Positions 50,692 to 59,415 of a stretch of DNA of 64,000 bases are shown piece after piece (position 1 is the first letter of the stretch; each line of letters starts with the position of its first letter). A program made the position numbers and the translations under genes. The notes under the pieces are model-generated. The model had not been told where the DNA came from, ran no database searches, and saw only the letters and a program-made list of their open reading frames with translations. Source of the DNA: UMGS1840 sp045661305 (GTDB taxonomy: Bacteria > Bacillota > Clostridia > UMGS1840); assembly GCA_045661305.1 (NCBI GenBank), contig JAZRFJ010000009.1, positions 1 to 64,000 of the forward strand. The letters are read 5' to 3'.

Positions 50692-52062
50692 CTAAAAAAA
50701 CTTAGAAACATATCCCTGTACCCAAAGAATAAGAACTATTGCAGGGAGAAAGTATTTAACATAAATTTTCACTGCTTTCGGGAACTTTATTCCGTTACCT
50801 TTATTAGCTTCATTTAAGAAATTATCCCAACCCCAGCCGTATTTTTTTGAAGTGCAGAAAAGTACATAAACTATTGAGCCGAGCGGAAGAAGATTGTTAC
50901 TTACAATAAAGTCTTCCAAATCAAGCACACATGAGCCTGCACCTAAAGGCTGAAATCCTGATAAAAGGTTAAAACCGAGTGCACAAGGTAATGAAAGGAT
51001 TGTAACAAGTACAACATTTATAAGGCATGATTTTTTTCTGCTCCAGCCTTTTGAGTCCATTGCAAATGAAACAATATTTTCAAACACAGCAACAACTGTT
51101 GACATAGCGGCAAATATCATAAATAAGAAGAAAAGTGAACCCCATATTCTTCCGCCTGCCATATTTGAGAATACAACAGGGAGTGTTTCAAAGATAAGTC
51201 CCGGTCCCTGTCCCGGGTCAATTCCGTAAGCAAAGCATGACGGAATGATGATAAGACCTGCAACAAATGCAACGAATGTATCAAGAGAAGCAATAGAAAT
51301 TGATTCACCGAGCAATCTTCTGTCATCTTTAATATAACTTCCGAAAATAGCCATTGAGCCTATACCGATTGAAAGTGTAAAGAATGACTGACCAAGTGCT
51401 GCAAAAACGATTTCACCTAAAGAATGATTTGAAACAGCCTTTAAATTAGGAATAAGATAATATTTTACACCCTCTAATGCTCCCGGAAGTGTTACTGCGT
51501 GAATTGCAAGAAGTACGATTATCGCCAGAAGTGCGAGCATCATAACTTTTGTGATTCTTTCAACGCCTTTTTCTAAACCGAGTGAACAAATGAGAAAACC
51601 TAAAATAACAGTGAATACCATAAATCCTACAAGAACAAGAGGACTCTGATTCATCTGACCGAATTGTGATGTTATTGCTTCTGTTGATTTATTTACAAAA
51701 TCACCTTTAATTGTCTTAAAGAAGTAAGCAAACATCCAGCCTGTAACGGTTGTATAAAACATCATAAGAAGATAGTTGCCGATAACACCTATTTTTCCGA
51801 AATAGTGCCATTTTGTACCTTGTGGCTCAAGCTCTTCAAATGATTTTGCGATACTTTTTTTACTTGCACGGCCTACTGAAAATTCCATTGTCATAATCGG
51901 AAGTCCGAAAATAATAAGGAATAGAAGATAGATAAGTATAAAAAGTGCACCGCCGTATTCACCAACGATATAAGGGAAACGCCATACATTACCGAGTCCT
52001 ATGGCACAACCCGCTGAAATGAGGATAAAGCCTAATCTGGAACTGAATTTTTCTCTTTCCAT
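50692..52062 (-). CDS. Sodium-dependent transporter, NSS/SNF family
   Basis: A 456-residue transporter with about eleven membrane helices. The TM1 signature GLGNVWRFPYIVGEYGG is clear, with ALGQSFFTLSIGIGSMAIFGSY near residue 235 (the bacterial sodium site region) and a FVAGLIIIPSCFAYG stretch. Prokaryotic members carry amino acids such as tryptophan, tyrosine or leucine; the substrate is not evident. I chose the ATG at 52062 with AAGGAG 8 bases upstream; an upstream in-frame start would add a Lys-rich stretch encoded by the A-rich ribosome-site region. Confidence 0.9.
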   Translation of the reverse strand: MEREKFSSRLGFILISAGCAIGLGNVWRFPYIVGEYGGALFILIYLLFLIIFGLPIMTMEFSVGRASKKSIAKSFEELEPQGTKWHYFGKIGVIGNYLLMMFYTTVTGWMFAYFFKTIKGDFVNKSTEAITSQFGQMNQSPLVLVGFMVFTVILGFLICSLGLEKGVERITKVMMLALLAIIVLLAIHAVTLPGALEGVKYYLIPNLKAVSNHSLGEIVFAALGQSFFTLSIGIGSMAIFGSYIKDDRRLLGESISIASLDTFVAFVAGLIIIPSCFAYGIDPGQGPGLIFETLPVVFSNMAGGRIWGSLFFLFMIFAAMSTVVAVFENIVSFAMDSKGWSRKKSCLINVVLVTILSLPCALGFNLLSGFQPLGAGSCVLDLEDFIVSNNLLPLGSIVYVLFCTSKKYGWGWDNFLNEANKGNGIKFPKAVKIYVKYFLPAIVLILWVQGYVSKFF

Positions 52063-52244
52063 AAAAAATTCTCCTTTTTTCTTTTTTCTTTTTTCTTTTT
52101 GTGTGTTATATGTAAATAACCACATTTTTATAAATTATACCATATTTTCTTCTTTTTGGCAAGTATTTTTTGTTTTCTATTGAAAAAATGGCAAAAAAGA
52201 TATATAATAATAAAGAAAGCTTTAATTTTAAGGGGGACAGAAAT

Positions 52245-52994
52245 ATGAAAAAAACAGAAAAAATTGTTTATGAAAATATATATCCTATAAATTATATACT
52301 TACTAAAAAAAATGAATTTGTAATTGATTTTGGAAGAGTTTTGACAGGATATGCACAGATAGCGATAAAGGGCAGAAAAGGTGATAAAATTGTTATCGGC
52401 TATGGGGAAGTCTTAGATAAAAACGGAAATTTTATGGGTGAAAACAAACAAACCTATATACTAAACGGGCAAAAAGAAGAAACTCTAAAAACAGAATCAG
52501 AGCTTTTAAAATTCCGCTATATTTGTTTAGAAGAATTTCCACTTGAGAATGTGGGTGATGATACTTCCTTTACTGCTGTATGTGTGCATTCTGATAGGGA
52601 AATGGGCTTTTCTTTTATTTGTGCAAATGAAGAAATGAATCAGCTTTACCGAGAAATAAAATGGGACTTTAAAAACGGTTTTATTGATAATAAAAAGTCT
52701 TTTGAAAGCTTCGGGCATATATTCCAAAAAGCAAGCGGAATAAGTATTGATAAAGAAAAGGGAACAGGGTATAGGAATATTATAATTGAGCCTGAGTATG
52801 ATGAAAGTCTTGGTTTTGTACAATCATGTGTCAATACGGAATTTGGGAAAATTAGTGTCCAATGGTATAAAAATTCAAACGGAGTGAATTATGAGATAGA
52901 AATTCCAAACGGTGTTACCGCACTTCTTAAATTACCTGGAAGAAGAGTAGTAGAAGTTGATGGCGGAAATTATATATATGTATGTAAAAAGTAA
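52245..52994 (+). CDS. α-L-rhamnosidase-like protein without its catalytic barrel
   Basis: A 249-residue protein. Residues about 24-147 match the β-sandwich domain before the GH78 barrel (VIDFGRVLTGYAQIAIKG, GYGEVLDKNG, RYICLEEFP, then ICANEEMNQLYREIKWDFKN). Residues about 152-249 match the C-terminal β domain (SFESFGHIFQKASGI, NIIIEPEYDESLGFVQS, GKISVQWYKNSNGVNYEIEI). The (α/α)6 barrel of several hundred residues that should lie between is missing; the joint is near 52690. The frame is intact. It is probably the result of an internal deletion, either a decaying gene or a retained binding protein. AGGGGGAC at 52231-52238 supports the start. Confidence 0.65.
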   Translation: MKKTEKIVYENIYPINYILTKKNEFVIDFGRVLTGYAQIAIKGRKGDKIVIGYGEVLDKNGNFMGENKQTYILNGQKEETLKTESELLKFRYICLEEFPLENVGDDTSFTAVCVHSDREMGFSFICANEEMNQLYREIKWDFKNGFIDNKKSFESFGHIFQKASGISIDKEKGTGYRNIIIEPEYDESLGFVQSCVNTEFGKISVQWYKNSNGVNYEIEIPNGVTALLKLPGRRVVEVDGGNYIYVCKK

Positions 52995-53071
52995 TTTTGC
53001 CACAAAAAACGACCCCTCAATCGTTAGATTTTTAGTCAACTTTCGGGGGTCGGTTCATATTATAGATAGTT

Positions 53072-53257
53072 TTATATCTCTAATCTCGAACGAATAGTTT
53101 TTATATAATTCTTTGGAGAATTTCCTGTCATTTTTTTGAAAATCCTGCAAAAATAATGAATTGAAGAAAAGCCAAGTTTATCGGAAATTTCGGTTACAGA
53201 GAGCTCATTTTTTGGAAGTAAAGCTTTTGCTTTTTTAATTCTTAACATTAATAGGCG
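53072..53257 (-). pseudogene. AraC regulator remnant (C-terminal HTH only)
   Basis: On the minus strand from 53248 to 53072 the sequence reads MLRIKKAKALLPKNE, then LSVTEISDKLGFSSIHYFCR and IFKKMTGNSPKNYI, ending RSRLEI and a stop. This is the second half of an AraC DNA-binding domain. The in-frame sequence upstream hits a stop within four codons and the sensor and first HTH are absent. It lies beside the barrel-less rhamnosidase, so both may be remains of one sugar-use locus. A CGACCCC/GGGGTCG stem (53006-53052) follows it. Confidence 0.7.
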
Positions 53258-53375
53258 TTATGAAATTTTTTAGCTTGAATTGCATCGTTTTTCCTCTTTT
53301 CTCCTTTGGTTATTGTTGTAATTATAAAAATATATAACAAAAAAGACAAGATTCAAATGAAAATTGTCTTTTTTA

Positions 53376-53451
53376 TGGAGCTGGTGAAGGGACTTGAACC
53401 CACGGCCTGCTCATTACGAATGAGCTGCTCTACCAACTGAGCTACACCAGC
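53376..53451 (-). tRNA. tRNA-Thr (anticodon CGT)
   Basis: On the minus strand the acceptor stem is GCTGGTG/CACCAGC with discriminator T and an encoded CCA. The anticodon stem GCTCA/TGAGC encloses TTCGTAA (anticodon CGT, codon ACG). The T arm GTGGG-TTCAAGT-CCCTT is normal. Confidence 0.93.
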
Positions 53452-53587
53452 ACAAGAAATATTTTAACATAGATTTATTTTTTTGTCAATCTTTTTGGAA
53501 AAGTTTATAAATTTTGTTTCCTGTTATATAAAACAAGAATAATAAAATATTATTATGCAGAGCATATATTGTATAGGAGTGTTTTAT

Positions 53588-54262
53588 ATGGAATTTTTTA
53601 AAGTTATTTTAACTTCTTTATTATCAGCAGGCTCATTATTTTTGATTGCGAAAATAACAGGACATAAACAGGTAGCACAGCTTGATTTTTTTGATTATAT
53701 TACTGGAATAACAATAGGCTCAATAGCTGCCGAACTTGCAACAGAATTAGAAGAGCCCTGGAAACCGCTTGTAGCAATGATAATCTACGGAATGGTAGCA
53801 CTTGGATTAACAATAGTTGCACATAAATTTCCAAAAATAAGAAAGTATGTAAACGGAACGCCTACTATTGTTATGGATGATGGAAAATTATATCGGAAAA
53901 ACATGAAAAAAGCAAAGCTTGAGCTTTCTGAATTTATGGTTTTATTAAGACAAGAGGGATATTTTGATATAAATGAAATCCAGACGGCTATATTTGAATA
54001 TAATGGAAAAATTACTATCTTGCCAAAAAGTGAAAAAAGACCTCTTACCCCTGAAGATATGAAAATGGCTCCCAAAAAATCCGGAATAAATACCGAAGTT
54101 ATTATGGATGGCAGGATTTTACATGAAAATATTAAAAGACTCGGTTTTGATTTAACCTGGCTTGAAAAACAGTTAAAAAAACAAAAATTTGGCAGTGCAG
54201 AAGAAATTTATCTGGGAATATGCGATAAGAATAATAATCTTACATTATTTCCCATTGATTAA
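53588..54262 (+). CDS. DUF421/YetF-like membrane protein
   Basis: A 224-residue protein with three N-terminal membrane helices and a soluble C-terminal part. The family signature is ITGHKQVAQLDFFDYITGITIGSIAAE near residue 28, then NGTPTIVMDDGKLYRKNMKKAKL near 90 and ELSEFMVLLRQEGYFDINEI near 110. YetF-type proteins are known in B. subtilis spores and membranes as part of the DUF421 group; the function is unclear. ATG at 53588 has AGGAG at 53576-53580; an ATG at 53555 has none. Confidence 0.88.
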   Translation: MEFFKVILTSLLSAGSLFLIAKITGHKQVAQLDFFDYITGITIGSIAAELATELEEPWKPLVAMIIYGMVALGLTIVAHKFPKIRKYVNGTPTIVMDDGKLYRKNMKKAKLELSEFMVLLRQEGYFDINEIQTAIFEYNGKITILPKSEKRPLTPEDMKMAPKKSGINTEVIMDGRILHENIKRLGFDLTWLEKQLKKQKFGSAEEIYLGICDKNNNLTLFPID

Positions 54263-54277
54263 AGTACTGAAAGCAGG

Positions 54278-54303
54278 GCTATCTCATAACGAGGTAGCTT
54301 TTT
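54278..54303 (+). terminator. Rho-independent terminator after the DUF421 gene
   Basis: GCTATCTC (54278-54285) pairs with GAGGTAGC (54291-54298), with one G-T pair, followed by T residues. Confidence 0.8.
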
Positions 54304-54337
54304 GTTGTGTAAATAAAGAAATAAAAAAATTTTACTC

Positions 54338-54366
54338 TTGAAATTTTCTTAAAAGTCTGCTATACT
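54338..54366 (+). promoter_or_regulatory. σA-type promoter for the GT51 gene
   Basis: TTGAAA at 54338-54343, a 17-base spacer and TATACT at 54361-54366. Confidence 0.6.
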
Positions 54367-54415
54367 ACATATGAATAGTAATATTATAAAGATGCGTAAA
54401 AATTTGAGGTATATA

Positions 54416-55132
54416 ATGAAAAAAATAAAAAGATTTATAAGCCTAGTTCTTATATTTGCTTTAGTTTGTGTGGGAATTTTTGTTAAAGATGGTTATGATA
54501 AATATAAAAAAATTGTAAACGAAAAACCTATTAGTGTGGCAGTATCGGAAATTGAAAATAAAGAAAATTATACTGATATTGAAAACATAAGAAAAATATA
54601 TATCGAGGCTGTGGTAGCAGCAGAGGACAAAAGATTTTATTCACATAACGGTTTTGATGCTGTAGGAACATTCCGTGCAATTATGAAAAATTTAAAAGCA
54701 AAAAAGATGGAGCAGGGCGGCAGTACGATAACACAACAGCTTGCTAAAAATATGTATTTTCCTCTTATGGAGCATACATTTGAAAGAAAAATTATTGAGC
54801 TTTTTATAGCACATGAGATAGAAGAAAGCTATTCTAAAGACAAAATTTTAGAATTATATATGAATGGAATATATTATGGAAGCGGGTACTATTCAATTTA
54901 TGACGCTTCAATGGGATATTTTGAGAAAAAACCTTCTGAATTAACAGATTTTGAGTGTACACTTCTCGCAGGGATTCCTAACGCACCATCAGTATATTCT
55001 CTTGATGTCAATCCTGACCTTGCCTATGAAAGACAGCAAAAAGTAATTGAATGTATGATAGAATGTGGATATTTAGATAGCGATAATGATATTTTGAATG
55101 ATAAAAATGGGGGAGAATATGGACCACAGTGA
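54416..55132 (+). CDS. Monofunctional peptidoglycan glycosyltransferase (GT51)
   Basis: A 238-residue transglycosylase with one N-terminal membrane anchor (FISLVLIFALVCVGIFV) and a GT51 domain that polymerises lipid II. Motif 1 is AAEDKRFYSHNGFDAVG (catalytic Glu), motif 2 is GGSTITQQLAKNMYF, and later elements are ERKIIELFIAHEIEESYSKDKILELYMN and LLAGIPNAPSVYS. There is no transpeptidase domain, so it is an MtgA-like enzyme. I chose the ATG at 54416 with GAGGT at 54406-54410. It overlaps the next gene by 14 bases. Confidence 0.9.
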   Translation: MKKIKRFISLVLIFALVCVGIFVKDGYDKYKKIVNEKPISVAVSEIENKENYTDIENIRKIYIEAVVAAEDKRFYSHNGFDAVGTFRAIMKNLKAKKMEQGGSTITQQLAKNMYFPLMEHTFERKIIELFIAHEIEESYSKDKILELYMNGIYYGSGYYSIYDASMGYFEKKPSELTDFECTLLAGIPNAPSVYSLDVNPDLAYERQQKVIECMIECGYLDSDNDILNDKNGGEYGPQ

Positions 55133-55862
55133 ATATATTAGAATATCACAGGAAAAAAATATTGCTGTTATATTAATTCATGGATTTTTAGGTACACCAA
55201 GATATTTTGATGATATGTTATCTTGTATTCCGGAGAATTTTGGTATTTATAATATTTTGCTTGACGGTCATGGCGGAAGCTTTTGGGATTTTGCACACAC
55301 ATCAAAAGAAAAATGGATTAATCAGATAGAAACTCTTGTAAAAAAACTCGAAAATGAATATGAAAATATTATTTTAGTAGGTCATTCTATGGGAACACTT
55401 CTTTCTTTAGAAGTTTATAAAAATCACAAACAAAAAATTAAAAAATTGATACTTTTTAATTGTCCTTTAAAAATTTTCTTAAAACCGATTTCAGCACTTT
55501 ATACTTTTAAAGCTATCTTTGATAAATCGGATAAGTCTAATCCTGTTTTAGAGGCATCCACAAAAACACACGGTGTTCCGTTCCCAAAAAATTTATTTAA
55601 GTATATAGCCTGGCTTCCAAGATATAATGATTTATTTTCACTTTCAAAAGGTGCAAGAAAAATTGCACCTGTTATTAAAACGGATTGCTATACATTTTTT
55701 TCACAAAAAGACGAAATGGTGTCTTTAAATTCAATGAAATATCTTAACAAAAATCCATATGTGAAAAATTATATTCTCAAAAATTCATGGCATTATTATT
55801 ATCCAAAACAAGATTTTTTGTTTATAAAAGAAAAACTTCTTGAAATTTTTTATGATGAATAA
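55119..55862 (+). CDS. α/β-hydrolase, carboxylesterase/lipase-like
   Basis: A 247-residue α/β hydrolase. The oxyanion region is VILIHGFLGTPRYFDDML, the nucleophile elbow VGHSMGTLLSLEVY contains the catalytic Ser, the Asp is probably in FFSQKDEMVSL and the His in NSWHYYYPKQD. It resembles Est30-type carboxylesterases and monoacylglycerol lipases; the substrate is unknown. The ATG at 55119 follows GGGGGAG at 55109-55115. It overlaps the GT51 gene and is probably translated with it. Confidence 0.85.
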   Translation: MDHSEYIRISQEKNIAVILIHGFLGTPRYFDDMLSCIPENFGIYNILLDGHGGSFWDFAHTSKEKWINQIETLVKKLENEYENIILVGHSMGTLLSLEVYKNHKQKIKKLILFNCPLKIFLKPISALYTFKAIFDKSDKSNPVLEASTKTHGVPFPKNLFKYIAWLPRYNDLFSLSKGARKIAPVIKTDCYTFFSQKDEMVSLNSMKYLNKNPYVKNYILKNSWHYYYPKQDFLFIKEKLLEIFYDE

Positions 55863-55870
55863 AAAAACTA

Positions 55871-55899
55871 TTGACATATTCAAAAAGCAATGATATAAT
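55871..55899 (+). promoter_or_regulatory. Consensus σA promoter for the T-box/trp unit
   Basis: TTGACA at 55871-55876, a 17-base spacer and TATAAT at 55894-55899: an exact consensus, just upstream of the T-box leader. Confidence 0.85.
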
Positions 55900-55914
55900 A
55901 TTATATATGAAATT

Positions 55915-56182
55915 AAACCGTTGAGGCAGAAAAAAATCAGAATAATGTCTTTTAAGCGAGCGGATTATGGTGGAAGTTCCGTAAGGCACTCTGAATAATA
56001 TGGACTGCTGAGGGCAGTGTTAAATGCACTGACGAATGGCTTTCGTGAAAAGCCGGGAGTATGTTGGTACTCTTTAAAGTGCATCCTGTTATTAGGGTGA
56101 ATCAAGGTGGCAACGCGGATAGTTTTAAATATACTTATTCGTCCTTGAAAGAAGTTATTAAATTTCTTTCAGGGATTTTTTT
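55915..56182 (+). promoter_or_regulatory. T-box leader, tRNA-Trp specific
   Basis: Stem I has its base pair set GCAG (near 55926) with CTGC (56004-56007) and TCAGA with TCTGA above the specifier loop. The 3' side of that loop carries TGG (56001-56003) followed by A, giving the tryptophan codon. The T-box sequence AAGGTGGCAACGCGG is at 56104-56118; its UGGC (56108-56111) fits a tRNA acceptor end with discriminator G, as in tRNA-Trp. A terminator (CCTTGAAAGAA with TTCTTTCAGGG and a T run) ends at 56182. Uncharged tRNA-Trp would therefore turn on trpB and trpA. Confidence 0.9.
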
Positions 56183-56225
56183 ATTCCTTGAAACCAACGA
56201 AAGATAATTGAAAGGAAGAAGAAAA

Positions 56226-57416
56226 ATGACAAACAAAAAAGGCAGATTTGGTATTCATGGCGGTCAGTATGTACCTGAAACATTAATGAATGCAATAAAT
56301 GAGCTTGAAAAGGCATATGAGTTTTATAAAAATGACAAGGACTTTAATGATGAGCTTAATGAGCTTTTAAAGGAGTATGCCTCAAGACCGTCAGGACTTT
56401 ATTTTGCGAAAAAAATGACTGAGGATTTGAATGGAGCAAAAATTTATTTAAAAAGAGAAGACCTTAACCATACAGGCTCTCATAAGATAAATAATGTTCT
56501 TGGTCAGGCGCTTTTGGCAAAAAAAATGGGTAAAAAAAGACTTATTGCCGAAACAGGAGCAGGTCAGCACGGTGTTGCAACTGCAACTGCTGCCGCACTT
56601 CTTAATATGGAATGTGTAGTATATATGGGAAAAGAAGACACCGAAAGGCAGGCACTTAATGTTTATCGAATGAGGCTTTTAGGTGCGGAGGTTGTGCCTG
56701 TAACATCAGGAACTGCTACTTTAAAAGATGCAGTTTCTGAGGCAATGCGTGAATGGGCAAAAAGACTTTCCGATACTCATTATTGTTTGGGTTCTGTTAT
56801 GGGACCTCATCCGTTTCCAACTATTGTAAGAGATTTTCAGGCTGTTATTTCCAAGGAAATAAAGGAACAAATTTTACATAAAGAGGGAAGACTTCCTGAT
56901 GCTGTTATTGCCTGTGTAGGCGGCGGCTCAAACGCTATCGGAAGCTTTTATAATTTCATTGAAGATAAAGAGGTTAAATTAATCGGTTGTGAGGCTGCAG
57001 GAAGAGGTATTGATACTTTTGAAACAGCGGCAACTGTTAATACAGGAAGTGTTGGAATTTTTCATGGAATGAAATCGTATTTTTGTCAGGATAAATACGG
57101 TCAGATTGCACCTGTTTATTCTATATCAGCTGGTCTTGACTACCCTGGTGTCGGACCTGAACACGCTAATCTTTATGACCTAAAAAGAGCAGAATATGTT
57201 CCTGTTACCGATGAAGAAGCTGTATGTGCATTTGAATACTTATCAAAAACCGAGGGAATTATTCCTGCAATAGAATCAGCTCATGCTATTGCGTATGCGA
57301 TAAAGCTTGCACCTACTATGGATAAAGATAAAATAATTGTAGTAACAGTATCAGGCAGAGGTGATAAGGACTGTGCACAGATTGCAAGATACAGAGGGGA
57401 GAATATTTATGAGTAA
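56226..57416 (+). CDS. trpB: Tryptophan synthase β chain
   Basis: PLP enzyme that joins indole and serine to make tryptophan. The 396-residue protein has GRFGIHGGQYVPETL at the N-terminus, the PLP lysine in NHTGSHKINNVLGQ, the catalytic Glu in AETGAGQHGVATAT, and the phosphate-binding GGGSNAIGSFY. This is the TrpB1 class. It is under a tRNA-Trp T-box. The upstream pathway genes (trpE, G, D, C, F) are not in this window. The start at 56226 follows GGAAGAAG; the stop overlaps trpA by 8 bases. Confidence 0.95.
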   Translation: MTNKKGRFGIHGGQYVPETLMNAINELEKAYEFYKNDKDFNDELNELLKEYASRPSGLYFAKKMTEDLNGAKIYLKREDLNHTGSHKINNVLGQALLAKKMGKKRLIAETGAGQHGVATATAAALLNMECVVYMGKEDTERQALNVYRMRLLGAEVVPVTSGTATLKDAVSEAMREWAKRLSDTHYCLGSVMGPHPFPTIVRDFQAVISKEIKEQILHKEGRLPDAVIACVGGGSNAIGSFYNFIEDKEVKLIGCEAAGRGIDTFETAATVNTGSVGIFHGMKSYFCQDKYGQIAPVYSISAGLDYPGVGPEHANLYDLKRAEYVPVTDEEAVCAFEYLSKTEGIIPAIESAHAIAYAIKLAPTMDKDKIIVVTVSGRGDKDCAQIARYRGENIYE

Positions 57417-58140
57417 AATAAAAGAAGCATTTAAAGACGGAAAGCTTTTTATCCCATTTATAACTTGCGGTGACCCTGACATTGAAACAACTGAAAAAAT
57501 AATTTATTCTGCTGTTGAAAATGGTGCAAAGCTTATTGAGCTTGGTATTCCTTTTTCAGACCCTACTTGTGAAGGTCCCGTTATTCAAAGTGCAAATGTA
57601 AGAGCATTAAAAAATGGTGTAACAACAGATAAAATTTTTGAAATGGTAAAAAATATAAGAAAAAACACTGATGTTGCACTTGTTTTTATGACTTATGCAA
57701 ATGTGATTTTTTCTTATGGAGCAGAAAAATTCTTAAAAAACTGCAGTGAGGCAGGAATAGACGGTGTCGAAATTCCTGATTTGCCTTTTGAAGAAAAAGA
57801 TGAATTTTTGGCTGAATTTAAAAAATACGGAGTTAAGCTCATTTCTATTGTGTCACCAAATTCGGGAAAAAGAGCAGCTATGATTGCAAAAGAAGCTGAA
57901 GGGTTTATTTATATTGCAGGTGCAACAGTAGAAATGGGAGATATGCTTTCACTTCTTGATGAAATAAGAAAATATACTGATATTCCATGTGTTGTTGACT
58001 TTGATATAATGGTGCATACAAAAAAAGACAAAATTCCTGCTGAATTTGACGGAGTAATTGTAAGCACACCTATTATTGAACTGATAGAAAAATATAAAAC
58101 AGATTCACCTGAATATATCGGTGAATATATTAAGAGATAA
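57409..58140 (+). CDS. trpA: Tryptophan synthase α chain, divergent phosphate site
   Basis: Normally cleaves indole-3-glycerol phosphate to indole. The 243-residue protein keeps the catalytic Glu and Asp in KLIELGIPFSDP and the GPVIQSANVRAL segment, so it is TrpA-like in the first half. In the second half the phosphate-binding elements are changed: the loop-6 region reads IYIAGATVEMGD instead of the usual SRxGVTG, the GFGIS motif reads DFDIM, and the ISGSA motif reads VSTPI. The protein is also somewhat shorter than most. It may have reduced or altered activity, or act mainly to activate TrpB. GGGGAG precedes the ATG. Confidence 0.85.
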   Translation: MSKIKEAFKDGKLFIPFITCGDPDIETTEKIIYSAVENGAKLIELGIPFSDPTCEGPVIQSANVRALKNGVTTDKIFEMVKNIRKNTDVALVFMTYANVIFSYGAEKFLKNCSEAGIDGVEIPDLPFEEKDEFLAEFKKYGVKLISIVSPNSGKRAAMIAKEAEGFIYIAGATVEMGDMLSLLDEIRKYTDIPCVVDFDIMVHTKKDKIPAEFDGVIVSTPIIELIEKYKTDSPEYIGEYIKR

Positions 58141-58142
58141 AT

Positions 58143-59276
58143 ATGAATAAGATTTCAGCATTTAAAAAAATAAATAAAAATTTTGGTCTTGGATGTATGC
58201 GTTTTCCTAAAAAAGACAATGAAACAGACATTGATGAAGTGAAAAGAATGATTGATGTCTTTATGGAAAACGGTTTTAATTATTTTGATACTGCACATGG
58301 ATATATTGACGGAAAAAGCGAATCAATTATGAGAGAATGTTTAACAAAAAGATATCCAAGAGAAAGCTATATTCTTACAAATAAGCTTTCAACTGATTTT
58401 TTTAATAAAAACGAAGAGATTCGTCCTCTATTTGAAAAACAGCTTGAAGCTTGTGGTGTTAGTTATTTTGATTTTTATCTGATGCATGCACAGGATAAAA
58501 AGCTTTATGAAAAATATAAAAAGTGTAATGCGTATGAAACAGCTCTTGAACTTAAAAAAGAGGGTAAATTTCTTCATTTTGGAATTTCTTTTCACGATAA
58601 GGCTGAGGTTTTAGAGAAAATTTTAATTGATTATCCCGAAATTGAGGCTGTACAGTTACAGTTTAATTATTTTGACTATGACGATGCTTCTGTTGAATCA
58701 GGAAAATGTTATGAGGTATGTAGAAAATATAATAAGCCTGTAATTGTTATGGAGCCTGTTAAGGGTGGTTATTTATCAAATTTACCTTATGATGCAAAAA
58801 AAGTTTTTGATAAATTAGGAAACGCTTCTCCTGCAAGCTACGCAATTCGTTTTGCAGCAGGCTTTGAGGGGATAATAATGGTTTTGTCGGGTATGAGCAG
58901 TTATGAAATGATATGCGAAAATATCGGTTTTATGAAAGATTTTAAGCCACTTAATGAAAATGAAAAAGGTGCTTTAAAAAAAGTATGTGAAATATTAAGA
59001 AGTAAAAATCTTATTTCGTGTACTGCTTGCAGATATTGTATAAACAGTTGTCCTAAAAAAATTCTTATTCCTGATTTATTTTCATGTTATAACAGTAAGA
59101 AAATTTTCAATTCATGGAATAGTGACTACTACTACGGAGTACATACTCAAGAAAACTCAAAAGCAAGTGAGTGTATTTCGTGCGGAAAATGTGAACAAAT
59201 TTGTCCGCAGCATCTTAATATAAGAGAGCTTTTAAAAGAAGTTTCAGAAGAATTTGAAAAAAATCACGAAGAATAA
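58143..59276 (+). CDS. Aldo/keto reductase with C-terminal 4Fe-4S domain
   Basis: A 377-residue protein of the AKR family fused to a ferredoxin-like tail (COG1453 type). The AKR barrel has GLGCMRFPK at the N-terminus, YFDTAHGYIDGKSES near residue 47, LMHAQDKK near 113, HFGISFHD near 140 and the FAAGFEGIIMVLSGMSS region near 240. Near the C-terminus CTACRYCINSCPKKI and CISCGKCEQICPQHL make two cysteine clusters for 4Fe-4S centres. Such proteins are common in anaerobes; the substrate is unknown. It starts three bases after trpA, so it may be controlled by the T-box too. Confidence 0.9.
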   Translation: MNKISAFKKINKNFGLGCMRFPKKDNETDIDEVKRMIDVFMENGFNYFDTAHGYIDGKSESIMRECLTKRYPRESYILTNKLSTDFFNKNEEIRPLFEKQLEACGVSYFDFYLMHAQDKKLYEKYKKCNAYETALELKKEGKFLHFGISFHDKAEVLEKILIDYPEIEAVQLQFNYFDYDDASVESGKCYEVCRKYNKPVIVMEPVKGGYLSNLPYDAKKVFDKLGNASPASYAIRFAAGFEGIIMVLSGMSSYEMICENIGFMKDFKPLNENEKGALKKVCEILRSKNLISCTACRYCINSCPKKILIPDLFSCYNSKKIFNSWNSDYYYGVHTQENSKASECISCGKCEQICPQHLNIRELLKEVSEEFEKNHEE

Positions 59277-59339
59277 ATTGACATATTTTTTAAAAAAATA
59301 TGCGAAAAATAAGCTTTTATTTTTTTATATCTTGATTTA

Positions 59340-59368
59340 TTGACTTTTTTTAGATTTTATGATACAAT
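59340..59368 (+). promoter_or_regulatory. σA-type promoter for the SDR gene
   Basis: TTGACT at 59340-59345, a 17-base spacer and TACAAT at 59363-59368. Confidence 0.65.
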
Positions 59369-59415
59369 TACACATATTAAAATATTAATAAATTGTTTTT
59401 GAGAGGAGAATTTAT

